Source: an uncultured Bacteroidaceae bacterium (GTDB taxonomy: Bacteria > Bacteroidota > Bacteroidia > Bacteroidales > Bacteroidaceae). Taken from it: 50,943 nucleotides of DNA. Shown here in pieces: positions 41,757 through 50,916 of the stretch. Position numbers and translations under genes: made by a program. Within the stretch, counting starts at the first letter, position 1, and each line of letters opens with the position of its first letter. The notes below the pieces were generated by a model. That model made no database searches. It had not been told where the DNA came from and was given only the letters and a program-made list of their open reading frames with translations. The stretch is from contig CAKQRW010000022.1 in assembly GCA_934271655.1 (NCBI GenBank), positions 1-50,943 on the forward strand, in the 5' to 3' direction.

Positions 41757-42642
41757 AGAGACTTTCATCAATACCGTGCAGGATTTCAACGATATGCACG
41801 GCTTTGCGACACTGCATCCGCTGGTGAGCGTGGCGCATTACGAACATGAGAATCCTGTGGAGGAGGCTCTTCTCCACTATGGTGTCTACGCCCTGTTTCT
41901 GAAAGAGAACAAGGGTTGCAAACTGTCATACGGACGCACGGAGTACGACTTCGACGAGATGACTGTGACAAGCTTTGCGCCTGGACAGACCATACACGTG
42001 GAGCCTGTCCCTGGCGTGTCGTTTCCCAAGTGGACCGCTCTGGTGTTCCATCCGGATCTGCTCAACCGCACATCCCTGGGACGCAACATGAGCCGATACG
42101 AGTTCTTTGACTACACTTCCAGCGAGGCACTGCACCTCTCCACAGGAGAGATAGACATCTTCCGCGATGTGCTCTCGATGATACAGCAGGAGCTGAACCG
42201 CTCCATCGACAAGCACTCGCGCGAGCTTATAGTGAGCAACATAGAGCTGCTGCTCAACTACTGCCTGCGCTTCTACGACCGCCAGTTTATCACACGCGAG
42301 GAGATCAACCACTCTGTGGTGAAGAAATTCGCCTCGCTCCTCGACCAGTACCTGCATGAGAAGGCTGAGGACGAGGGACTGCCCACCGTGGCCTACTTCG
42401 CTGACAAGTGCTGCTACTCTCCAAAGTATTTCGGTGAACTGGTGAAGACTGAGACAGGACACACAGCCAAGGAATTCATCAGCAACCGCATGATGCGCGC
42501 TGCCATAGAACTGCTCAACGACGAGACGCTCAGCGTGGCAAGCGTGAGCCAGAGGCTCGGCTTTGAATATCCACAGCATTTCGTCCGCTTCTTCAAGACA
42601 CAGACTGGCAAGACACCTACAGAGTTCAGGAGGCTTGTTTGA
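41752..42642 (+). CDS. AraC-family transcriptional regulator
   Basis: This 296-residue protein has an N-terminal cupin-like sensing domain (about 20-170, YGVYALFLKENKGCKLSYG, SFAPGQTIHVEP) and a C-terminal double helix-turn-helix at about 195-296: VAYFADKCCYSPKYFGELVK and then SVASVSQRLGFEYPQHFVRF with FKTQTGKTPTEFRR, the AraC signature. The gene lies 64 bp behind the DXS-like gene, in the same direction, and may be co-transcribed with it or regulate it. Its start context is a copy of the end of that gene. The ligand is unknown. A terminator hairpin follows 141 bp on. Confidence 0.92.
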   Translation: MKETFINTVQDFNDMHGFATLHPLVSVAHYEHENPVEEALLHYGVYALFLKENKGCKLSYGRTEYDFDEMTVTSFAPGQTIHVEPVPGVSFPKWTALVFHPDLLNRTSLGRNMSRYEFFDYTSSEALHLSTGEIDIFRDVLSMIQQELNRSIDKHSRELIVSNIELLLNYCLRFYDRQFITREEINHSVVKKFASLLDQYLHEKAEDEGLPTVAYFADKCCYSPKYFGELVKTETGHTAKEFISNRMMRAAIELLNDETLSVASVSQRLGFEYPQHFVRFFKTQTGKTPTEFRRLV

Positions 42643-42783
42643 AGGAAGTTTCCCTGCATGGCAACATGCCATCCAATAAGCAGATGCTTATAAGCAGGTG
42701 CTCAAGAGTATTTTATGAATGTCTATGTAAGCACCTTTCATATGAATAATGATTAGTACCTGCTCCATACGAAAGAAGAAAAA

Positions 42784-42819
42784 GGGTGCGCCAAAAGTCT
42801 TTTCGCTTTTGGCGCACCC
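42784..42819. terminator. Terminator hairpin between convergent genes
   Basis: GGGTGCGCCAAAAG (42784-42797) pairs exactly with CTTTTGGCGCACCC (42806-42819). AAAA precedes and a T-rich stretch with TTGTTT follows. It separates the AraC-type gene from the minus-strand secreted protein. Confidence 0.82.
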
Positions 42820-42848
42820 TCATTGTTTAGATTTATCTTGCTGACTGC

Positions 42849-45800
42849 CTACTTCTTGTAAACAGTTTTTCCATCTATTATGTACATACCTGGCTGCAGA
42901 GAATCAACCGTGCCATCCACCTTCACTCCCTGGATGGTGTATACAGAATGCTCTGTGTCACTACCTGCCGCATTGACTCCATCTACAGCTGTGTCGGTGC
43001 TTTCTACGCCACCAAGATGATAGAGGCGGAAGTTGCGGAAGATAGTCCAATCTTTATCAACAACTGTATTGTTGAAGAACCTGACGGTCATGTCGCCACG
43101 CTTTTCCATGTCAAAGCGCAATTCGTTGTCATATAGTCCTTTGCGGAAATAAGCATCAGCAGCCTGCATATTGTCTGGTATATAGTATTGGCCCACATGC
43201 TGCTCCGCGCCTGTGCCTACCTTAGTAGTCACGGCATCGTCCATTATGCTCTTGACAGGCACTACTCCTACAATGCTCATCTTGGCAGTAGTGGTCAGAG
43301 TTCCTGCGCTAAACTTGTTGTAGACATCTGTATATGAGCCTGGACGCTGAAAAGCCTGTACATGAGCACTGTACTTTCCGCTTGGCATGTCCAAGAGTTT
43401 CTGAGTCATAGAGAACGTATTCTGGTAGAACTCCGAGCAGTTGTAACTTACGGTAGGAGCCACACCCCAAACATCAGGATTGCTCATGGCAGGGTCGGTG
43501 ACCATGAATGTCAGGTCGTATGGATGAGCCTCATCCGCCAGTTTAGTGCCATTGAGGAAAGCATCCATGCCAGTCTTCACATTCTCAAGAGCGTTGGCCA
43601 GCTCATCGGCATCAGTCATGGATGGCGCGCTCGTCTCATAGAGCGACAAGAGGCTCTCGAAGTCGGCAGTCGCATTCTCTTTCAAGTCAGAGTGTTCCAC
43701 CTTGGCCATGTTCTTTCCCTCCTTGACATAAGAAAGGAGCTTCTCGCAGTTGAGATCTATTGTGCTGCTGGCTATCTGCGCCATCTCATCCTCCGTGAGG
43801 ATAAACCAGCGCTGGGCAGAAGCCGCATCAGAGATGTCGAAGCTTGTGGACGATGTCTTGCCATTGCTCTGTGCCGTGAGAGCCAGAGGCGTGAACACAT
43901 CGTTGCCTGCCATGATCCAATAGCTGTGTGTCTTCACACCTGTGCTTTTCGATCCAAGCACTTTCTCGTCACGTCCTACCATTAGATGGAAATACTCGCT
44001 GGTAGCCGGAGCTGCCTTGTTTACAGTCTTGATGTTGCTGCCATAGCTGAAGTAACGTCCCGACTTGGCATTACGTATAGTGTACAGCTGGCGCTTAGGG
44101 TCGAACGTGGTATACCAAGCGTAAGCATCGTCACCAGCCACACCCTCTTCTGGTGCGCTCCACGAGAGCGTGCCGTTGGCACTCTCTGTGAGATAGGCTG
44201 TGGCAGAGCCATAGTTGGCATTCTCATTAGTTATATAATACTTCACATTGTCATCCTGCTCAAACACATACGCTGGCTTGCAGCCGCCATGTCCGGGAGG
44301 AACGAGTCCGTCCTCGTGCAGAGCCTGTGTGATCATCACATTAGCTATGTACAGCATTGGCCAGCCGCTGTCCTCATGCGCTCCATTGATGCCATAAGGC
44401 CACATGTGCATACTGTCACCAGCCATCTTTGACGAACTGTTGTTCTCAATGAATTGCAGCAGGCTGTTGGCGCGCCATCCCTTCCAGTTACCATCATGAA
44501 GGCTGGTGTCCCACCAGCGGCTTGATGTGCCCACACCCACACCGTGGTTGGACTCGTGCAGTATGGTGCCTGTGCGCTGGTAGCTTGCGTTTGGCCCCAC
44601 GCGCATGCCGCCGCCATAGCCACAGTCGGCTGTCGGCGTTCCGCTGCCATAAGAGCATGATATATTGAAGTTGGTCGTGCACGACCAGTTGTTGTAATAG
44701 CGTATGCAGTCGGCAAGCGCATTGTTGATACGCACATTGGCGTCAGCCGGACCTCCATTATTGTAGGAATAGGTGCTGGTGCCCATAGGCAGTGTTATCA
44801 CCTTGCGCACCTCGCCATAGCCCACAGCATAGTCTTCTGTCATGGCGTACGCCCTCACATAATAGACTGTCGCAGGCTCAAGGGGCTGCATCAGATACAT
44901 CGGTCCGTTGATGTCATAGCTAAATGTGGTGCGGTTGTCGAGCACCGTAGGCTCTGGGTCGGTAGACCAGCAGAAGCCCTTTTCCTTTATGTTCTTTCCC
45001 TTGACGATGCTGCGTCCGAGCGCTCCCGTAGCGCCGCGTGCCACATACTGCACGGTGGTCACCTCAGGTACCTCACCTGTGGCATTGGCCACGCGGTATC
45101 TGAGTATGGCATTGTCCAGTTCATCCACAGCCTCTGCCACGCCATCCTCCGTGAGGCTTGCCTCATCATACTCCTGCTGTGCCTTGGCCACAGCGGCGCT
45201 GAACTCTTCCGTGCCCTGTCCTTCCAGCCCGTAACTGTTGGCCTTTGCCAGCATATCCGCCAGCGAGGCATAAGCAGAGGCACTCGTCTCAGCCGCCTCG
45301 CCCCACTCTCTCAGGGCCTTGGCCACTTCTGCTATGCCATTTGTGTCTGTGAGAGCTTTTGCGTCTGCCAAAGTCTTCTGCAGCTGAGACAGCGTGGCTG
45401 CATTCATGTGCTTTGCCGCAAGAGGCTCAACCGACTCGCATCTGTGTCTCAGCGCCTCCATCAGCATCTCCTCCGAACGTCCCTGGTACTTCAGCTTGAA
45501 GTTGTCAACAGCCACCCAGTTGCCATCGGCATTGCGTGTCTTGAAGCCCAGAGTCACCTGGTTTTCTATAACAACAAACTCCAAGCTGTAGCTGGCAGAC
45601 TTGCCCACTTCCTTCTCATATTCATCTGCAAAGAGATACGCTCCTTTAGAAGCCTTGTCACCGCTTCCCTGCTGGATGCACTGGGCTGCGGCCGTGAGCA
45701 CATATTTGCCGTTAGGCAAATCCACTTGCTGGCTGAGCGTGCGGTTGCCTATTGAGCCGCCTGCGCCTGTCCATGCTTCCATGTATGTGCTGCCGCTTTT

Positions 45801-46625
45801 CTTGCTGAAAGCTGTGTTGCCCTGGGCTGACATACCCTCATTAGTCCATCCATCAGATCCTCCGTCCTCAAAGTTAGGATTGGCTATGTTATCAGTCATG
45901 TCCACATCCGCGTCGGGTGAGGCTACCGAGAGGCGATAGTCATAGATGGCAGCCTTGAGGCGCAGCACAGCATCCGTCACACCTTCTGTCGTGTCTTGTG
46001 ACATAAGATTCTCTACAGCGGTGCGAGCCTCGTCAAGCTCCTGCTGTTCCTTCGTTCCATTCTTCTGGTCCACAGAGTTGGCTTCATCGACCAACTTCCG
46101 CAAAGCCTCGTGTATGGCCGCATAGGTCTCAGCGGCAGGATTCTCCAGAGTGAGTCGGAAGTCGTCAACGCACACATAGTTGCCTGTGGCACCTTTGAGC
46201 ACAAGTCCCAAGCTTAGGCTGCCGTCTGCGATGGTAGTCGACACTGAGTACTCGCCAGCCGCGTTGACAGATGATTTTGCGTCGTTGGCCACAAGATACA
46301 CACCAGTCTGTACATCTGTCAGCGCTTTCTGCTGGACGTTCTGCGCTGCAGCTGTCACTGTATACGTGCCCGCTGGCAACGCAGACAGCGTCTGTGTAAG
46401 ACTGGCATTGCCCACTCCACCGCTTCCTGTCCATTTCTCCGCATAGACACTTCCTTTCTTCAGGGCAAAAGCGTCGTTGCCCTGAGCGGCCATGCCATCA
46501 TTAGTCCAGCCTTTCAGGCCGTTAGTCTCGAAACTCGGATTGGCTATCATGCTGGTCATGTCTGTCTGGGCACTCACCCATCCAGCACTCAGCACTGCAG
46601 CCGCCAATAAGTAATGTTTCTTCAT
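42849..46625 (-). CDS. Large secreted HExxH metal-peptidase-like multidomain protein
   Basis: This 1258-residue protein is a larger relative of the one at 4093. After a signal peptide (MKKHYLLAAAVLSAGWVSA) come two copies of the beta-sandwich domain (about 22-160, NPSFETNGLKGWTNDG; about 240-380, NPNFEDGGSDGWTNEG), each followed by a helical FIVAR-like linker. An FN3-like domain follows at about 525-620. The core has HESNHGVGVGT (H690, E691, H694), LHDGNWKGWRAN (H710) and GINGAHED. Then come a ricin-like region, another helical linker, a further beta domain (about 1060-1210) and a sorting-type end (LQPGMYIIDGKTVYKK). It probably binds and perhaps cuts surface glycoprotein outside the cell. 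Enzyme activity is inferred from HExxH only. Confidence 0.78.
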   Translation of the reverse strand: MKKHYLLAAAVLSAGWVSAQTDMTSMIANPSFETNGLKGWTNDGMAAQGNDAFALKKGSVYAEKWTGSGGVGNASLTQTLSALPAGTYTVTAAAQNVQQKALTDVQTGVYLVANDAKSSVNAAGEYSVSTTIADGSLSLGLVLKGATGNYVCVDDFRLTLENPAAETYAAIHEALRKLVDEANSVDQKNGTKEQQELDEARTAVENLMSQDTTEGVTDAVLRLKAAIYDYRLSVASPDADVDMTDNIANPNFEDGGSDGWTNEGMSAQGNTAFSKKSGSTYMEAWTGAGGSIGNRTLSQQVDLPNGKYVLTAAAQCIQQGSGDKASKGAYLFADEYEKEVGKSASYSLEFVVIENQVTLGFKTRNADGNWVAVDNFKLKYQGRSEEMLMEALRHRCESVEPLAAKHMNAATLSQLQKTLADAKALTDTNGIAEVAKALREWGEAAETSASAYASLADMLAKANSYGLEGQGTEEFSAAVAKAQQEYDEASLTEDGVAEAVDELDNAILRYRVANATGEVPEVTTVQYVARGATGALGRSIVKGKNIKEKGFCWSTDPEPTVLDNRTTFSYDINGPMYLMQPLEPATVYYVRAYAMTEDYAVGYGEVRKVITLPMGTSTYSYNNGGPADANVRINNALADCIRYYNNWSCTTNFNISCSYGSGTPTADCGYGGGMRVGPNASYQRTGTILHESNHGVGVGTSSRWWDTSLHDGNWKGWRANSLLQFIENNSSSKMAGDSMHMWPYGINGAHEDSGWPMLYIANVMITQALHEDGLVPPGHGGCKPAYVFEQDDNVKYYITNENANYGSATAYLTESANGTLSWSAPEEGVAGDDAYAWYTTFDPKRQLYTIRNAKSGRYFSYGSNIKTVNKAAPATSEYFHLMVGRDEKVLGSKSTGVKTHSYWIMAGNDVFTPLALTAQSNGKTSSTSFDISDAASAQRWFILTEDEMAQIASSTIDLNCEKLLSYVKEGKNMAKVEHSDLKENATADFESLLSLYETSAPSMTDADELANALENVKTGMDAFLNGTKLADEAHPYDLTFMVTDPAMSNPDVWGVAPTVSYNCSEFYQNTFSMTQKLLDMPSGKYSAHVQAFQRPGSYTDVYNKFSAGTLTTTAKMSIVGVVPVKSIMDDAVTTKVGTGAEQHVGQYYIPDNMQAADAYFRKGLYDNELRFDMEKRGDMTVRFFNNTVVDKDWTIFRNFRLYHLGGVESTDTAVDGVNAAGSDTEHSVYTIQGVKVDGTVDSLQPGMYIIDGKTVYKK

Positions 46626-46739
46626 AATTTTAAGTCAGTTAATTAGAATTTGTTTTGTTTCATTTTCACGATAAAGATGAGGTCTATACAGTAGAACATG
46701 CTCACCCTGTTCTTGGTCATATATGCTTCTTATCCTGCG

Positions 46740-46770
46740 CAAATATACAACAAAATAAATATATAGCCAA
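46740..46770 (-). promoter_or_regulatory. Bacteroidota-type promoter of the large secreted protein
   Basis: On the minus strand TTG (46770-46768) and TATATTTG (46747-46740) are spaced by 20 nt. The leader to the start codon at 46625 is about 105-115 nt. Confidence 0.65.
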
Positions 46771-46972
46771 TATTTCAGAGAGATAAAATAATTGACATGG
46801 TATAAAAGCCACAAAAGGCTCTGGAGTCTAAGCTTTATGTCACCCCATAACAACGGAATGATTTGTCACGAAATGACTTGAAAGCCTATGTTGCACTCTC
46901 CGTATATTTTCGGCACAATGCCTGTATTGGCATTCAAAAGTGACAGCGCGTGTCGGCTAAGACAAAATAAAA

Positions 46973-47006
46973 AACGACAATGAGCCAAGCATGACTCATT
47001 GTCGTT
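46973..47006 (-). terminator. Intrinsic terminator of pnp
   Basis: AACGACAATGAG (46973-46984) pairs with CTCATTGTCGTT (46995-47006). Read on the minus strand, the stem is followed by a T-rich stretch (TTTTATTTTG). It lies 164 bp after the pnp stop. Confidence 0.78.
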
Positions 47007-47046
47007 CTTCTATGTAACTATTATATATAATGTATATATGCTTATA

Positions 47047-47088
47047 TATATAATATGTGTACCATTATGTATATAATATGTGTCCCAT
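47047..47088. repeat. AT-rich 23-bp period repeat behind pnp
   Basis: TATATAATATGTGTACCAT (47047-47065) recurs at 47070-47088 with one mismatch. It is part of the 3' untranslated stretch of pnp on the minus strand; nothing else is seen between the pnp stop and its terminator. Confidence 0.6.
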
Positions 47089-47169
47089 TTTGATACTTCC
47101 TTAGTTTCGCAAGAGCCTACAGCCCTTCTTTAGCGCCAGGCAGCCATACTGGAACACATGCAGCGGCTA

Positions 47170-49476
47170 TTACTTCAGCAAATCATCGAGTGCCGACTTG
47201 AAGTCGTTGCCATTGCTTTCCTCTGACTTAGGCGCAGAGTCATGACGGCGGTCGTCGCGACGTGGACGGCGCTCACCACGCTCAGGACGCTCGCCACGCT
47301 CAGGACGTGGACGGCGCTCACGCTGTGGACGCTCCACATAGTCGGCAGGCTTCTCGATGAGCACGCGGCGCGAGAGCTTAAACTTGCCAGTCTTCTGGTC
47401 TATGTCGATGAGCTTGACATCGATTGGGTCGCCCTCCTTGATGCCAGCTTCCTCTACAGTCTCCAGACGCTTCCAGTCTATCTCTGAGATATGGAGCAGA
47501 CCGTCCTTGCCAGGAAGGAACTCTACGAAGCAGCCGTATGGCATGACGGAACGAACTGTACCGTGGTACACCTCACCGACTTCTGGGATAGCAACGATAG
47601 CCTTAATCTTTGCGAGAGCCGCATCGATGGCATCCTTGCCAGGAGCAGAGATCTGCACCTTGCCCACTCCGTCTTCCTCGTCAATGGTGATGGTAGTCTG
47701 AGTGTCTTCCTGCATCTGCTGGATGACCTTGCCACCAGGGCCGATGACAGCTCCGATGAACTCCTTAGGGATAGTGATCTGCACGATGCGTGGCACATGT
47801 GGCTTGAGCTCAGGACGTGGTTCAGAGATGGTCTTCATCATCTCGCCCATGATGTGCTCGCGGCCAGCCTTAGCCTGCATGAGCGCCTTCTCAAGAATCT
47901 CATATGAGAGGCCATCACACTTGATATCCATCTGTGTGGCAGTAAGGCCGTTCTTTGTGCCTGTTGTCTTGAAGTCCATATCGCCGAGGTGGTCCTCGTC
48001 ACCAAGGATGTCAGAGAGGATAGCGTACTTGTCCTCGCCCGGGTTCTTGATAAGTCCCATAGCTATGCCGGCTACAGGGTTTTTGATAGGCACACCAGCG
48101 TCCATGAGAGCGAGAGTGCCTGCGCAAGTAGTGGCCATTGATGATGAGCCGTTTGACTCAAGCACGTCTGAAACGACACGAACAGTGTATGGATAATCCT
48201 CTGGAATCTGTCCCTTGATACCACGCCATGCAAGGTGTCCGTGTCCAATCTCGCGGCGGCCTACGCCACGCTGAGCCTTAGCCTCGCCTGTTGAGAATGG
48301 AGGGAAGTTGTAGTGAAGGAGGAACTTCATGTAGTAGCGCTCCAGCACACCGTCGACAAGCTTCTCGTCAAGCTTGGTACCGAGTGTACATGTAGCGAGA
48401 GCCTGTGTCTCACCACGAGTGAAGATAGCTGAGCCGTGAGGTCCAGGCAGCGGAGACACCTCGCACCAGATAGGACGGATGTCGGTAGTGTGACGACCAT
48501 CGAGACGTGTGCCCTCATCGAGGATGCAGCGACGCATAGCGTCACGCTCCACATCGTGGTAGTAGCGGTCTACAAGCGCATACTTCTCCTCCAGTTCGTC
48601 CTCGCTCATGTCAGCATGAGCAGCAGCGTATGCCTCCTTGTAGTCCTCACGTATCTTCTCGAATGCTTCTGCGCGGGCATGCTTCTCAAGTGCCTGCTTA
48701 GTCACATCGTATGCTGGCTGGTAGCACTTGGCCTGCACGTCTGCCTTCAACTCATCATCGTTCACCTCGTGGCAGTATTCGCGCTTGACATCTGTGCCAA
48801 GTTCCTTCATGAGCTCTTTCTGTATGCGGCACTGTGGCTTGATAGCCTCATGCGCTGCCTTGAGAGCCTCGAGCAGGTCAGACTCCTGCACTTCCTTCAT
48901 CTCGCCCTCAACCATCATGATGTTCTCTTCTGTGGCACCTACCATGAGGTCCATATCAGCCGACTTGAGCTGCTCAAATGTCGGGTTGATGACAAACTTG
49001 CCATCTATGCGAGCCACACGAACCTCTGAGATAGGGCCATCGAATGGTATGTCTGAGGCAGCGAGCGCAGCGCTGGCTGCGAATCCTGCGAGAGCGTCTG
49101 GCATATCTATACCATCAGCAGAGAAGACAATCACATTCACATAAACCTCTGCATGATAGTTTGATGGGAACAATGGGCGGAGCGCACGGTCTACAAGGCG
49201 GCATGTAAGGATTTCCTCGTCACTTGCCTTGCCCTCACGCTTTGTGAAGCCTCCAGGGAAGCGGCCGTTGGCTGCGTACTTCTCACGATACTCCACCTGG
49301 AGTGGCATGAAGTCTGTTCCCGGCACTGCATCTTTCGCTGCACAAACAGTGGCCAGGAGCATAGTGTCTCCCATGCGGAGCATCACAGAACCATCGGCTT
49401 GCTTGGCGAGCTTACCTGTCTCAATGCTGATTTCCCTTCCATCAGGCAATGAGACCTTCTTTGTTATTACGTTCAT
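47170..49476 (-). CDS. pnp: Polyribonucleotide nucleotidyltransferase (PNPase)
   Basis: PNPase degrades RNA from the 3' end with phosphate and is a core of the degradosome. The start chosen is the ATG at 49476 (MNVITKKVSLPDGREISIETG), giving 768 residues; the frame is open 21 codons further without likeness. Two RNase PH domains are visible (GRFPGGFTKREGKASDEEIL near 70; FPPFSTGEAKAQRGVGRREI near 395), followed by KH (VIGPGGKVIQQMQED) and S1 (GTVRSVMPYGCFVEFLPGKDG) domains. The tail from about 700 is unusual: Arg/Gly/Pro-rich repeats such as RPERGERPERGERRPRRDD, common in Bacteroidales and likely RNA-binding. TATCTTTG on the minus strand (49544-49537) is a probable -7 box. Confidence 0.96.
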   Translation of the reverse strand: MNVITKKVSLPDGREISIETGKLAKQADGSVMLRMGDTMLLATVCAAKDAVPGTDFMPLQVEYREKYAANGRFPGGFTKREGKASDEEILTCRLVDRALRPLFPSNYHAEVYVNVIVFSADGIDMPDALAGFAASAALAASDIPFDGPISEVRVARIDGKFVINPTFEQLKSADMDLMVGATEENIMMVEGEMKEVQESDLLEALKAAHEAIKPQCRIQKELMKELGTDVKREYCHEVNDDELKADVQAKCYQPAYDVTKQALEKHARAEAFEKIREDYKEAYAAAHADMSEDELEEKYALVDRYYHDVERDAMRRCILDEGTRLDGRHTTDIRPIWCEVSPLPGPHGSAIFTRGETQALATCTLGTKLDEKLVDGVLERYYMKFLLHYNFPPFSTGEAKAQRGVGRREIGHGHLAWRGIKGQIPEDYPYTVRVVSDVLESNGSSSMATTCAGTLALMDAGVPIKNPVAGIAMGLIKNPGEDKYAILSDILGDEDHLGDMDFKTTGTKNGLTATQMDIKCDGLSYEILEKALMQAKAGREHIMGEMMKTISEPRPELKPHVPRIVQITIPKEFIGAVIGPGGKVIQQMQEDTQTTITIDEEDGVGKVQISAPGKDAIDAALAKIKAIVAIPEVGEVYHGTVRSVMPYGCFVEFLPGKDGLLHISEIDWKRLETVEEAGIKEGDPIDVKLIDIDQKTGKFKLSRRVLIEKPADYVERPQRERRPRPERGERPERGERRPRRDDRRHDSAPKSEESNGNDFKSALDDLLK

Positions 49477-49647
49477 CTTAAAAAATATATTGAATAAAAA
49501 TACTGTGCGTGTTTGATGTACACACGAAAAAACATACAAAGATACTCATTTTTGCACACACTCACGCCATGTATCACTAAAAATTTGCTCTGATAGGCTC
49601 ATTTTTACGCAGAAATACATAACTTTGCACTCAAAAGCACTATTATC

Positions 49648-50802
49648 ATGAAAAAAAACATTGCTATATTTATAGGTGCGGCGCTGACACTGTCAGCATG
49701 CGACAACACCCCTAAGCTCACGGTGGAAGGCTGCATAGAACAGGCCGCCGACTCGATGCTTTATTTGGCGCACTGCTCATTGGAAGGCATAGAGAATGTC
49801 GACTCGGCAAAGCTCGACGGGAGCGGCAAGTTTGCGCTCAAGGCTACGGCTCCAAGCGGAAGCCCTGAGTTTTATGTGGTATATTCAGGCCATCATGTCA
49901 TCAACTTCTGCGCAGACTCTACAGAGACCATCACCATCAAGGCCAAGCTGCCGCGGATGGAGAGCGAATATGAGATTGAAGGCAACGAGGACAGCAAGAG
50001 AATAAAGGAAATCAGCCTGATGCAGCAAAAGGTGCAAGCGCAGCTGGTGAAGACGGAGACCAACTACGACTTGCTGCCAGGCGACATGGCGGACAGTGTG
50101 GAGAGTATCATCAGAAGTTACAAGGAGACGCTCACCAGCAACTACATATACAAGTCGCCTGGATCGGCTGCGGCATACTACGCCGTGTGCCAGAACCTTA
50201 CTGACGCAAGAGGAACATTCAAACTGTTTGACCCGCTTGCCGACCGCAACGACGTGAAGAGGTATGCGGCTGTAGCCACAGCGTGGGATGCTGCCTATCA
50301 TGACGCGCCACGCACACAGCAGCTGTGCAACATGGCCATCAAGGGCATGGACAACACGGCCGCCCCTACGCAAAAGGTGGTGGAAGTGGACAACAGCAAG
50401 ATTTCGGAAACCGGCATAATAGACATCAGCCTGCCCGACGTGAACAGCAAAATAAGGAGCATACGCGACCTAAAAGGAAAGGTGGTCATGATAGACTTCA
50501 CCATTTACGGGGCCAAGGAATCGGCGGAGCGTATCAGGATGATGCGCTCGCTCTATGAGAAATATAGCGGAAGGGGATTTGAGATTTACCAGATCTCGCT
50601 CGACGATGACATCCATTTCTGGAAATACTCGTGTGACAAGCTTCCATGGGTGTGTGTGCATGAGACTGACGGTTCAGCCACTAACGTATACGGCGTGAGC
50701 ACATTGCCCACATTCTTTCTTGTGAACCGCGACAATGAGATAGTACTGAGAAGCGACTTCATGAAGGGAAGCCTGGAGGACAATATCAACAAGCTGCTGT
50801 AG
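49648..50802 (+). CDS. DUF4369/TlpA-like lipoprotein lacking the redox cysteines
   Basis: This 384-residue protein has a lipoprotein signal (ALTLSACD, lipid on Cys18). The N-terminal domain (about 22-110, LTVEGCIEQAADSMLYLAH) is of the DUF4369 type, followed by a helical middle (about 115-240). The C-terminal thioredoxin-like domain (about 255-384) has the usual frame (LPDVNSKIRSIRDLKGKVVMIDF, GVSTLPTFFLVNRDNEIVLR), but the WCxxC site is replaced by TIYGAKES. It cannot act as a thiol-disulfide enzyme and is probably a binding or chaperone-like version. TAACTTTG at 49620-49627 is a likely -7 box; it is divergent from pnp. Confidence 0.82.
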   Translation: MKKNIAIFIGAALTLSACDNTPKLTVEGCIEQAADSMLYLAHCSLEGIENVDSAKLDGSGKFALKATAPSGSPEFYVVYSGHHVINFCADSTETITIKAKLPRMESEYEIEGNEDSKRIKEISLMQQKVQAQLVKTETNYDLLPGDMADSVESIIRSYKETLTSNYIYKSPGSAAAYYAVCQNLTDARGTFKLFDPLADRNDVKRYAAVATAWDAAYHDAPRTQQLCNMAIKGMDNTAAPTQKVVEVDNSKISETGIIDISLPDVNSKIRSIRDLKGKVVMIDFTIYGAKESAERIRMMRSLYEKYSGRGFEIYQISLDDDIHFWKYSCDKLPWVCVHETDGSATNVYGVSTLPTFFLVNRDNEIVLRSDFMKGSLEDNINKLL

Positions 50803-50823
50803 CCGAGAGATGACGAGAGGCGC

Positions 50824-50916
50824 ATGAACGCCTACTATTACAAAAGCAATCACGAGCATCTGCTTGACAGAAATGGTGTGACGCTGTCGAAGAGCATTGC
50901 CTTTTCGTTTTTATGA
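50824..50916 (+). CDS. Very short frame near the window edge, doubtful
   Basis: ATG at 50824 opens a 30-codon frame (MNAYYYKSNHEHLLDRNG ...) ending at a TGA at 50914-50916. The first repeat copy (50856-50876) lies inside it. It could be the start of a broken gene, since the next copy of the same bases is in another frame, or simply chance. No family is recognised. Confidence 0.2.
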   Translation: MNAYYYKSNHEHLLDRNGVTLSKSIAFSFL

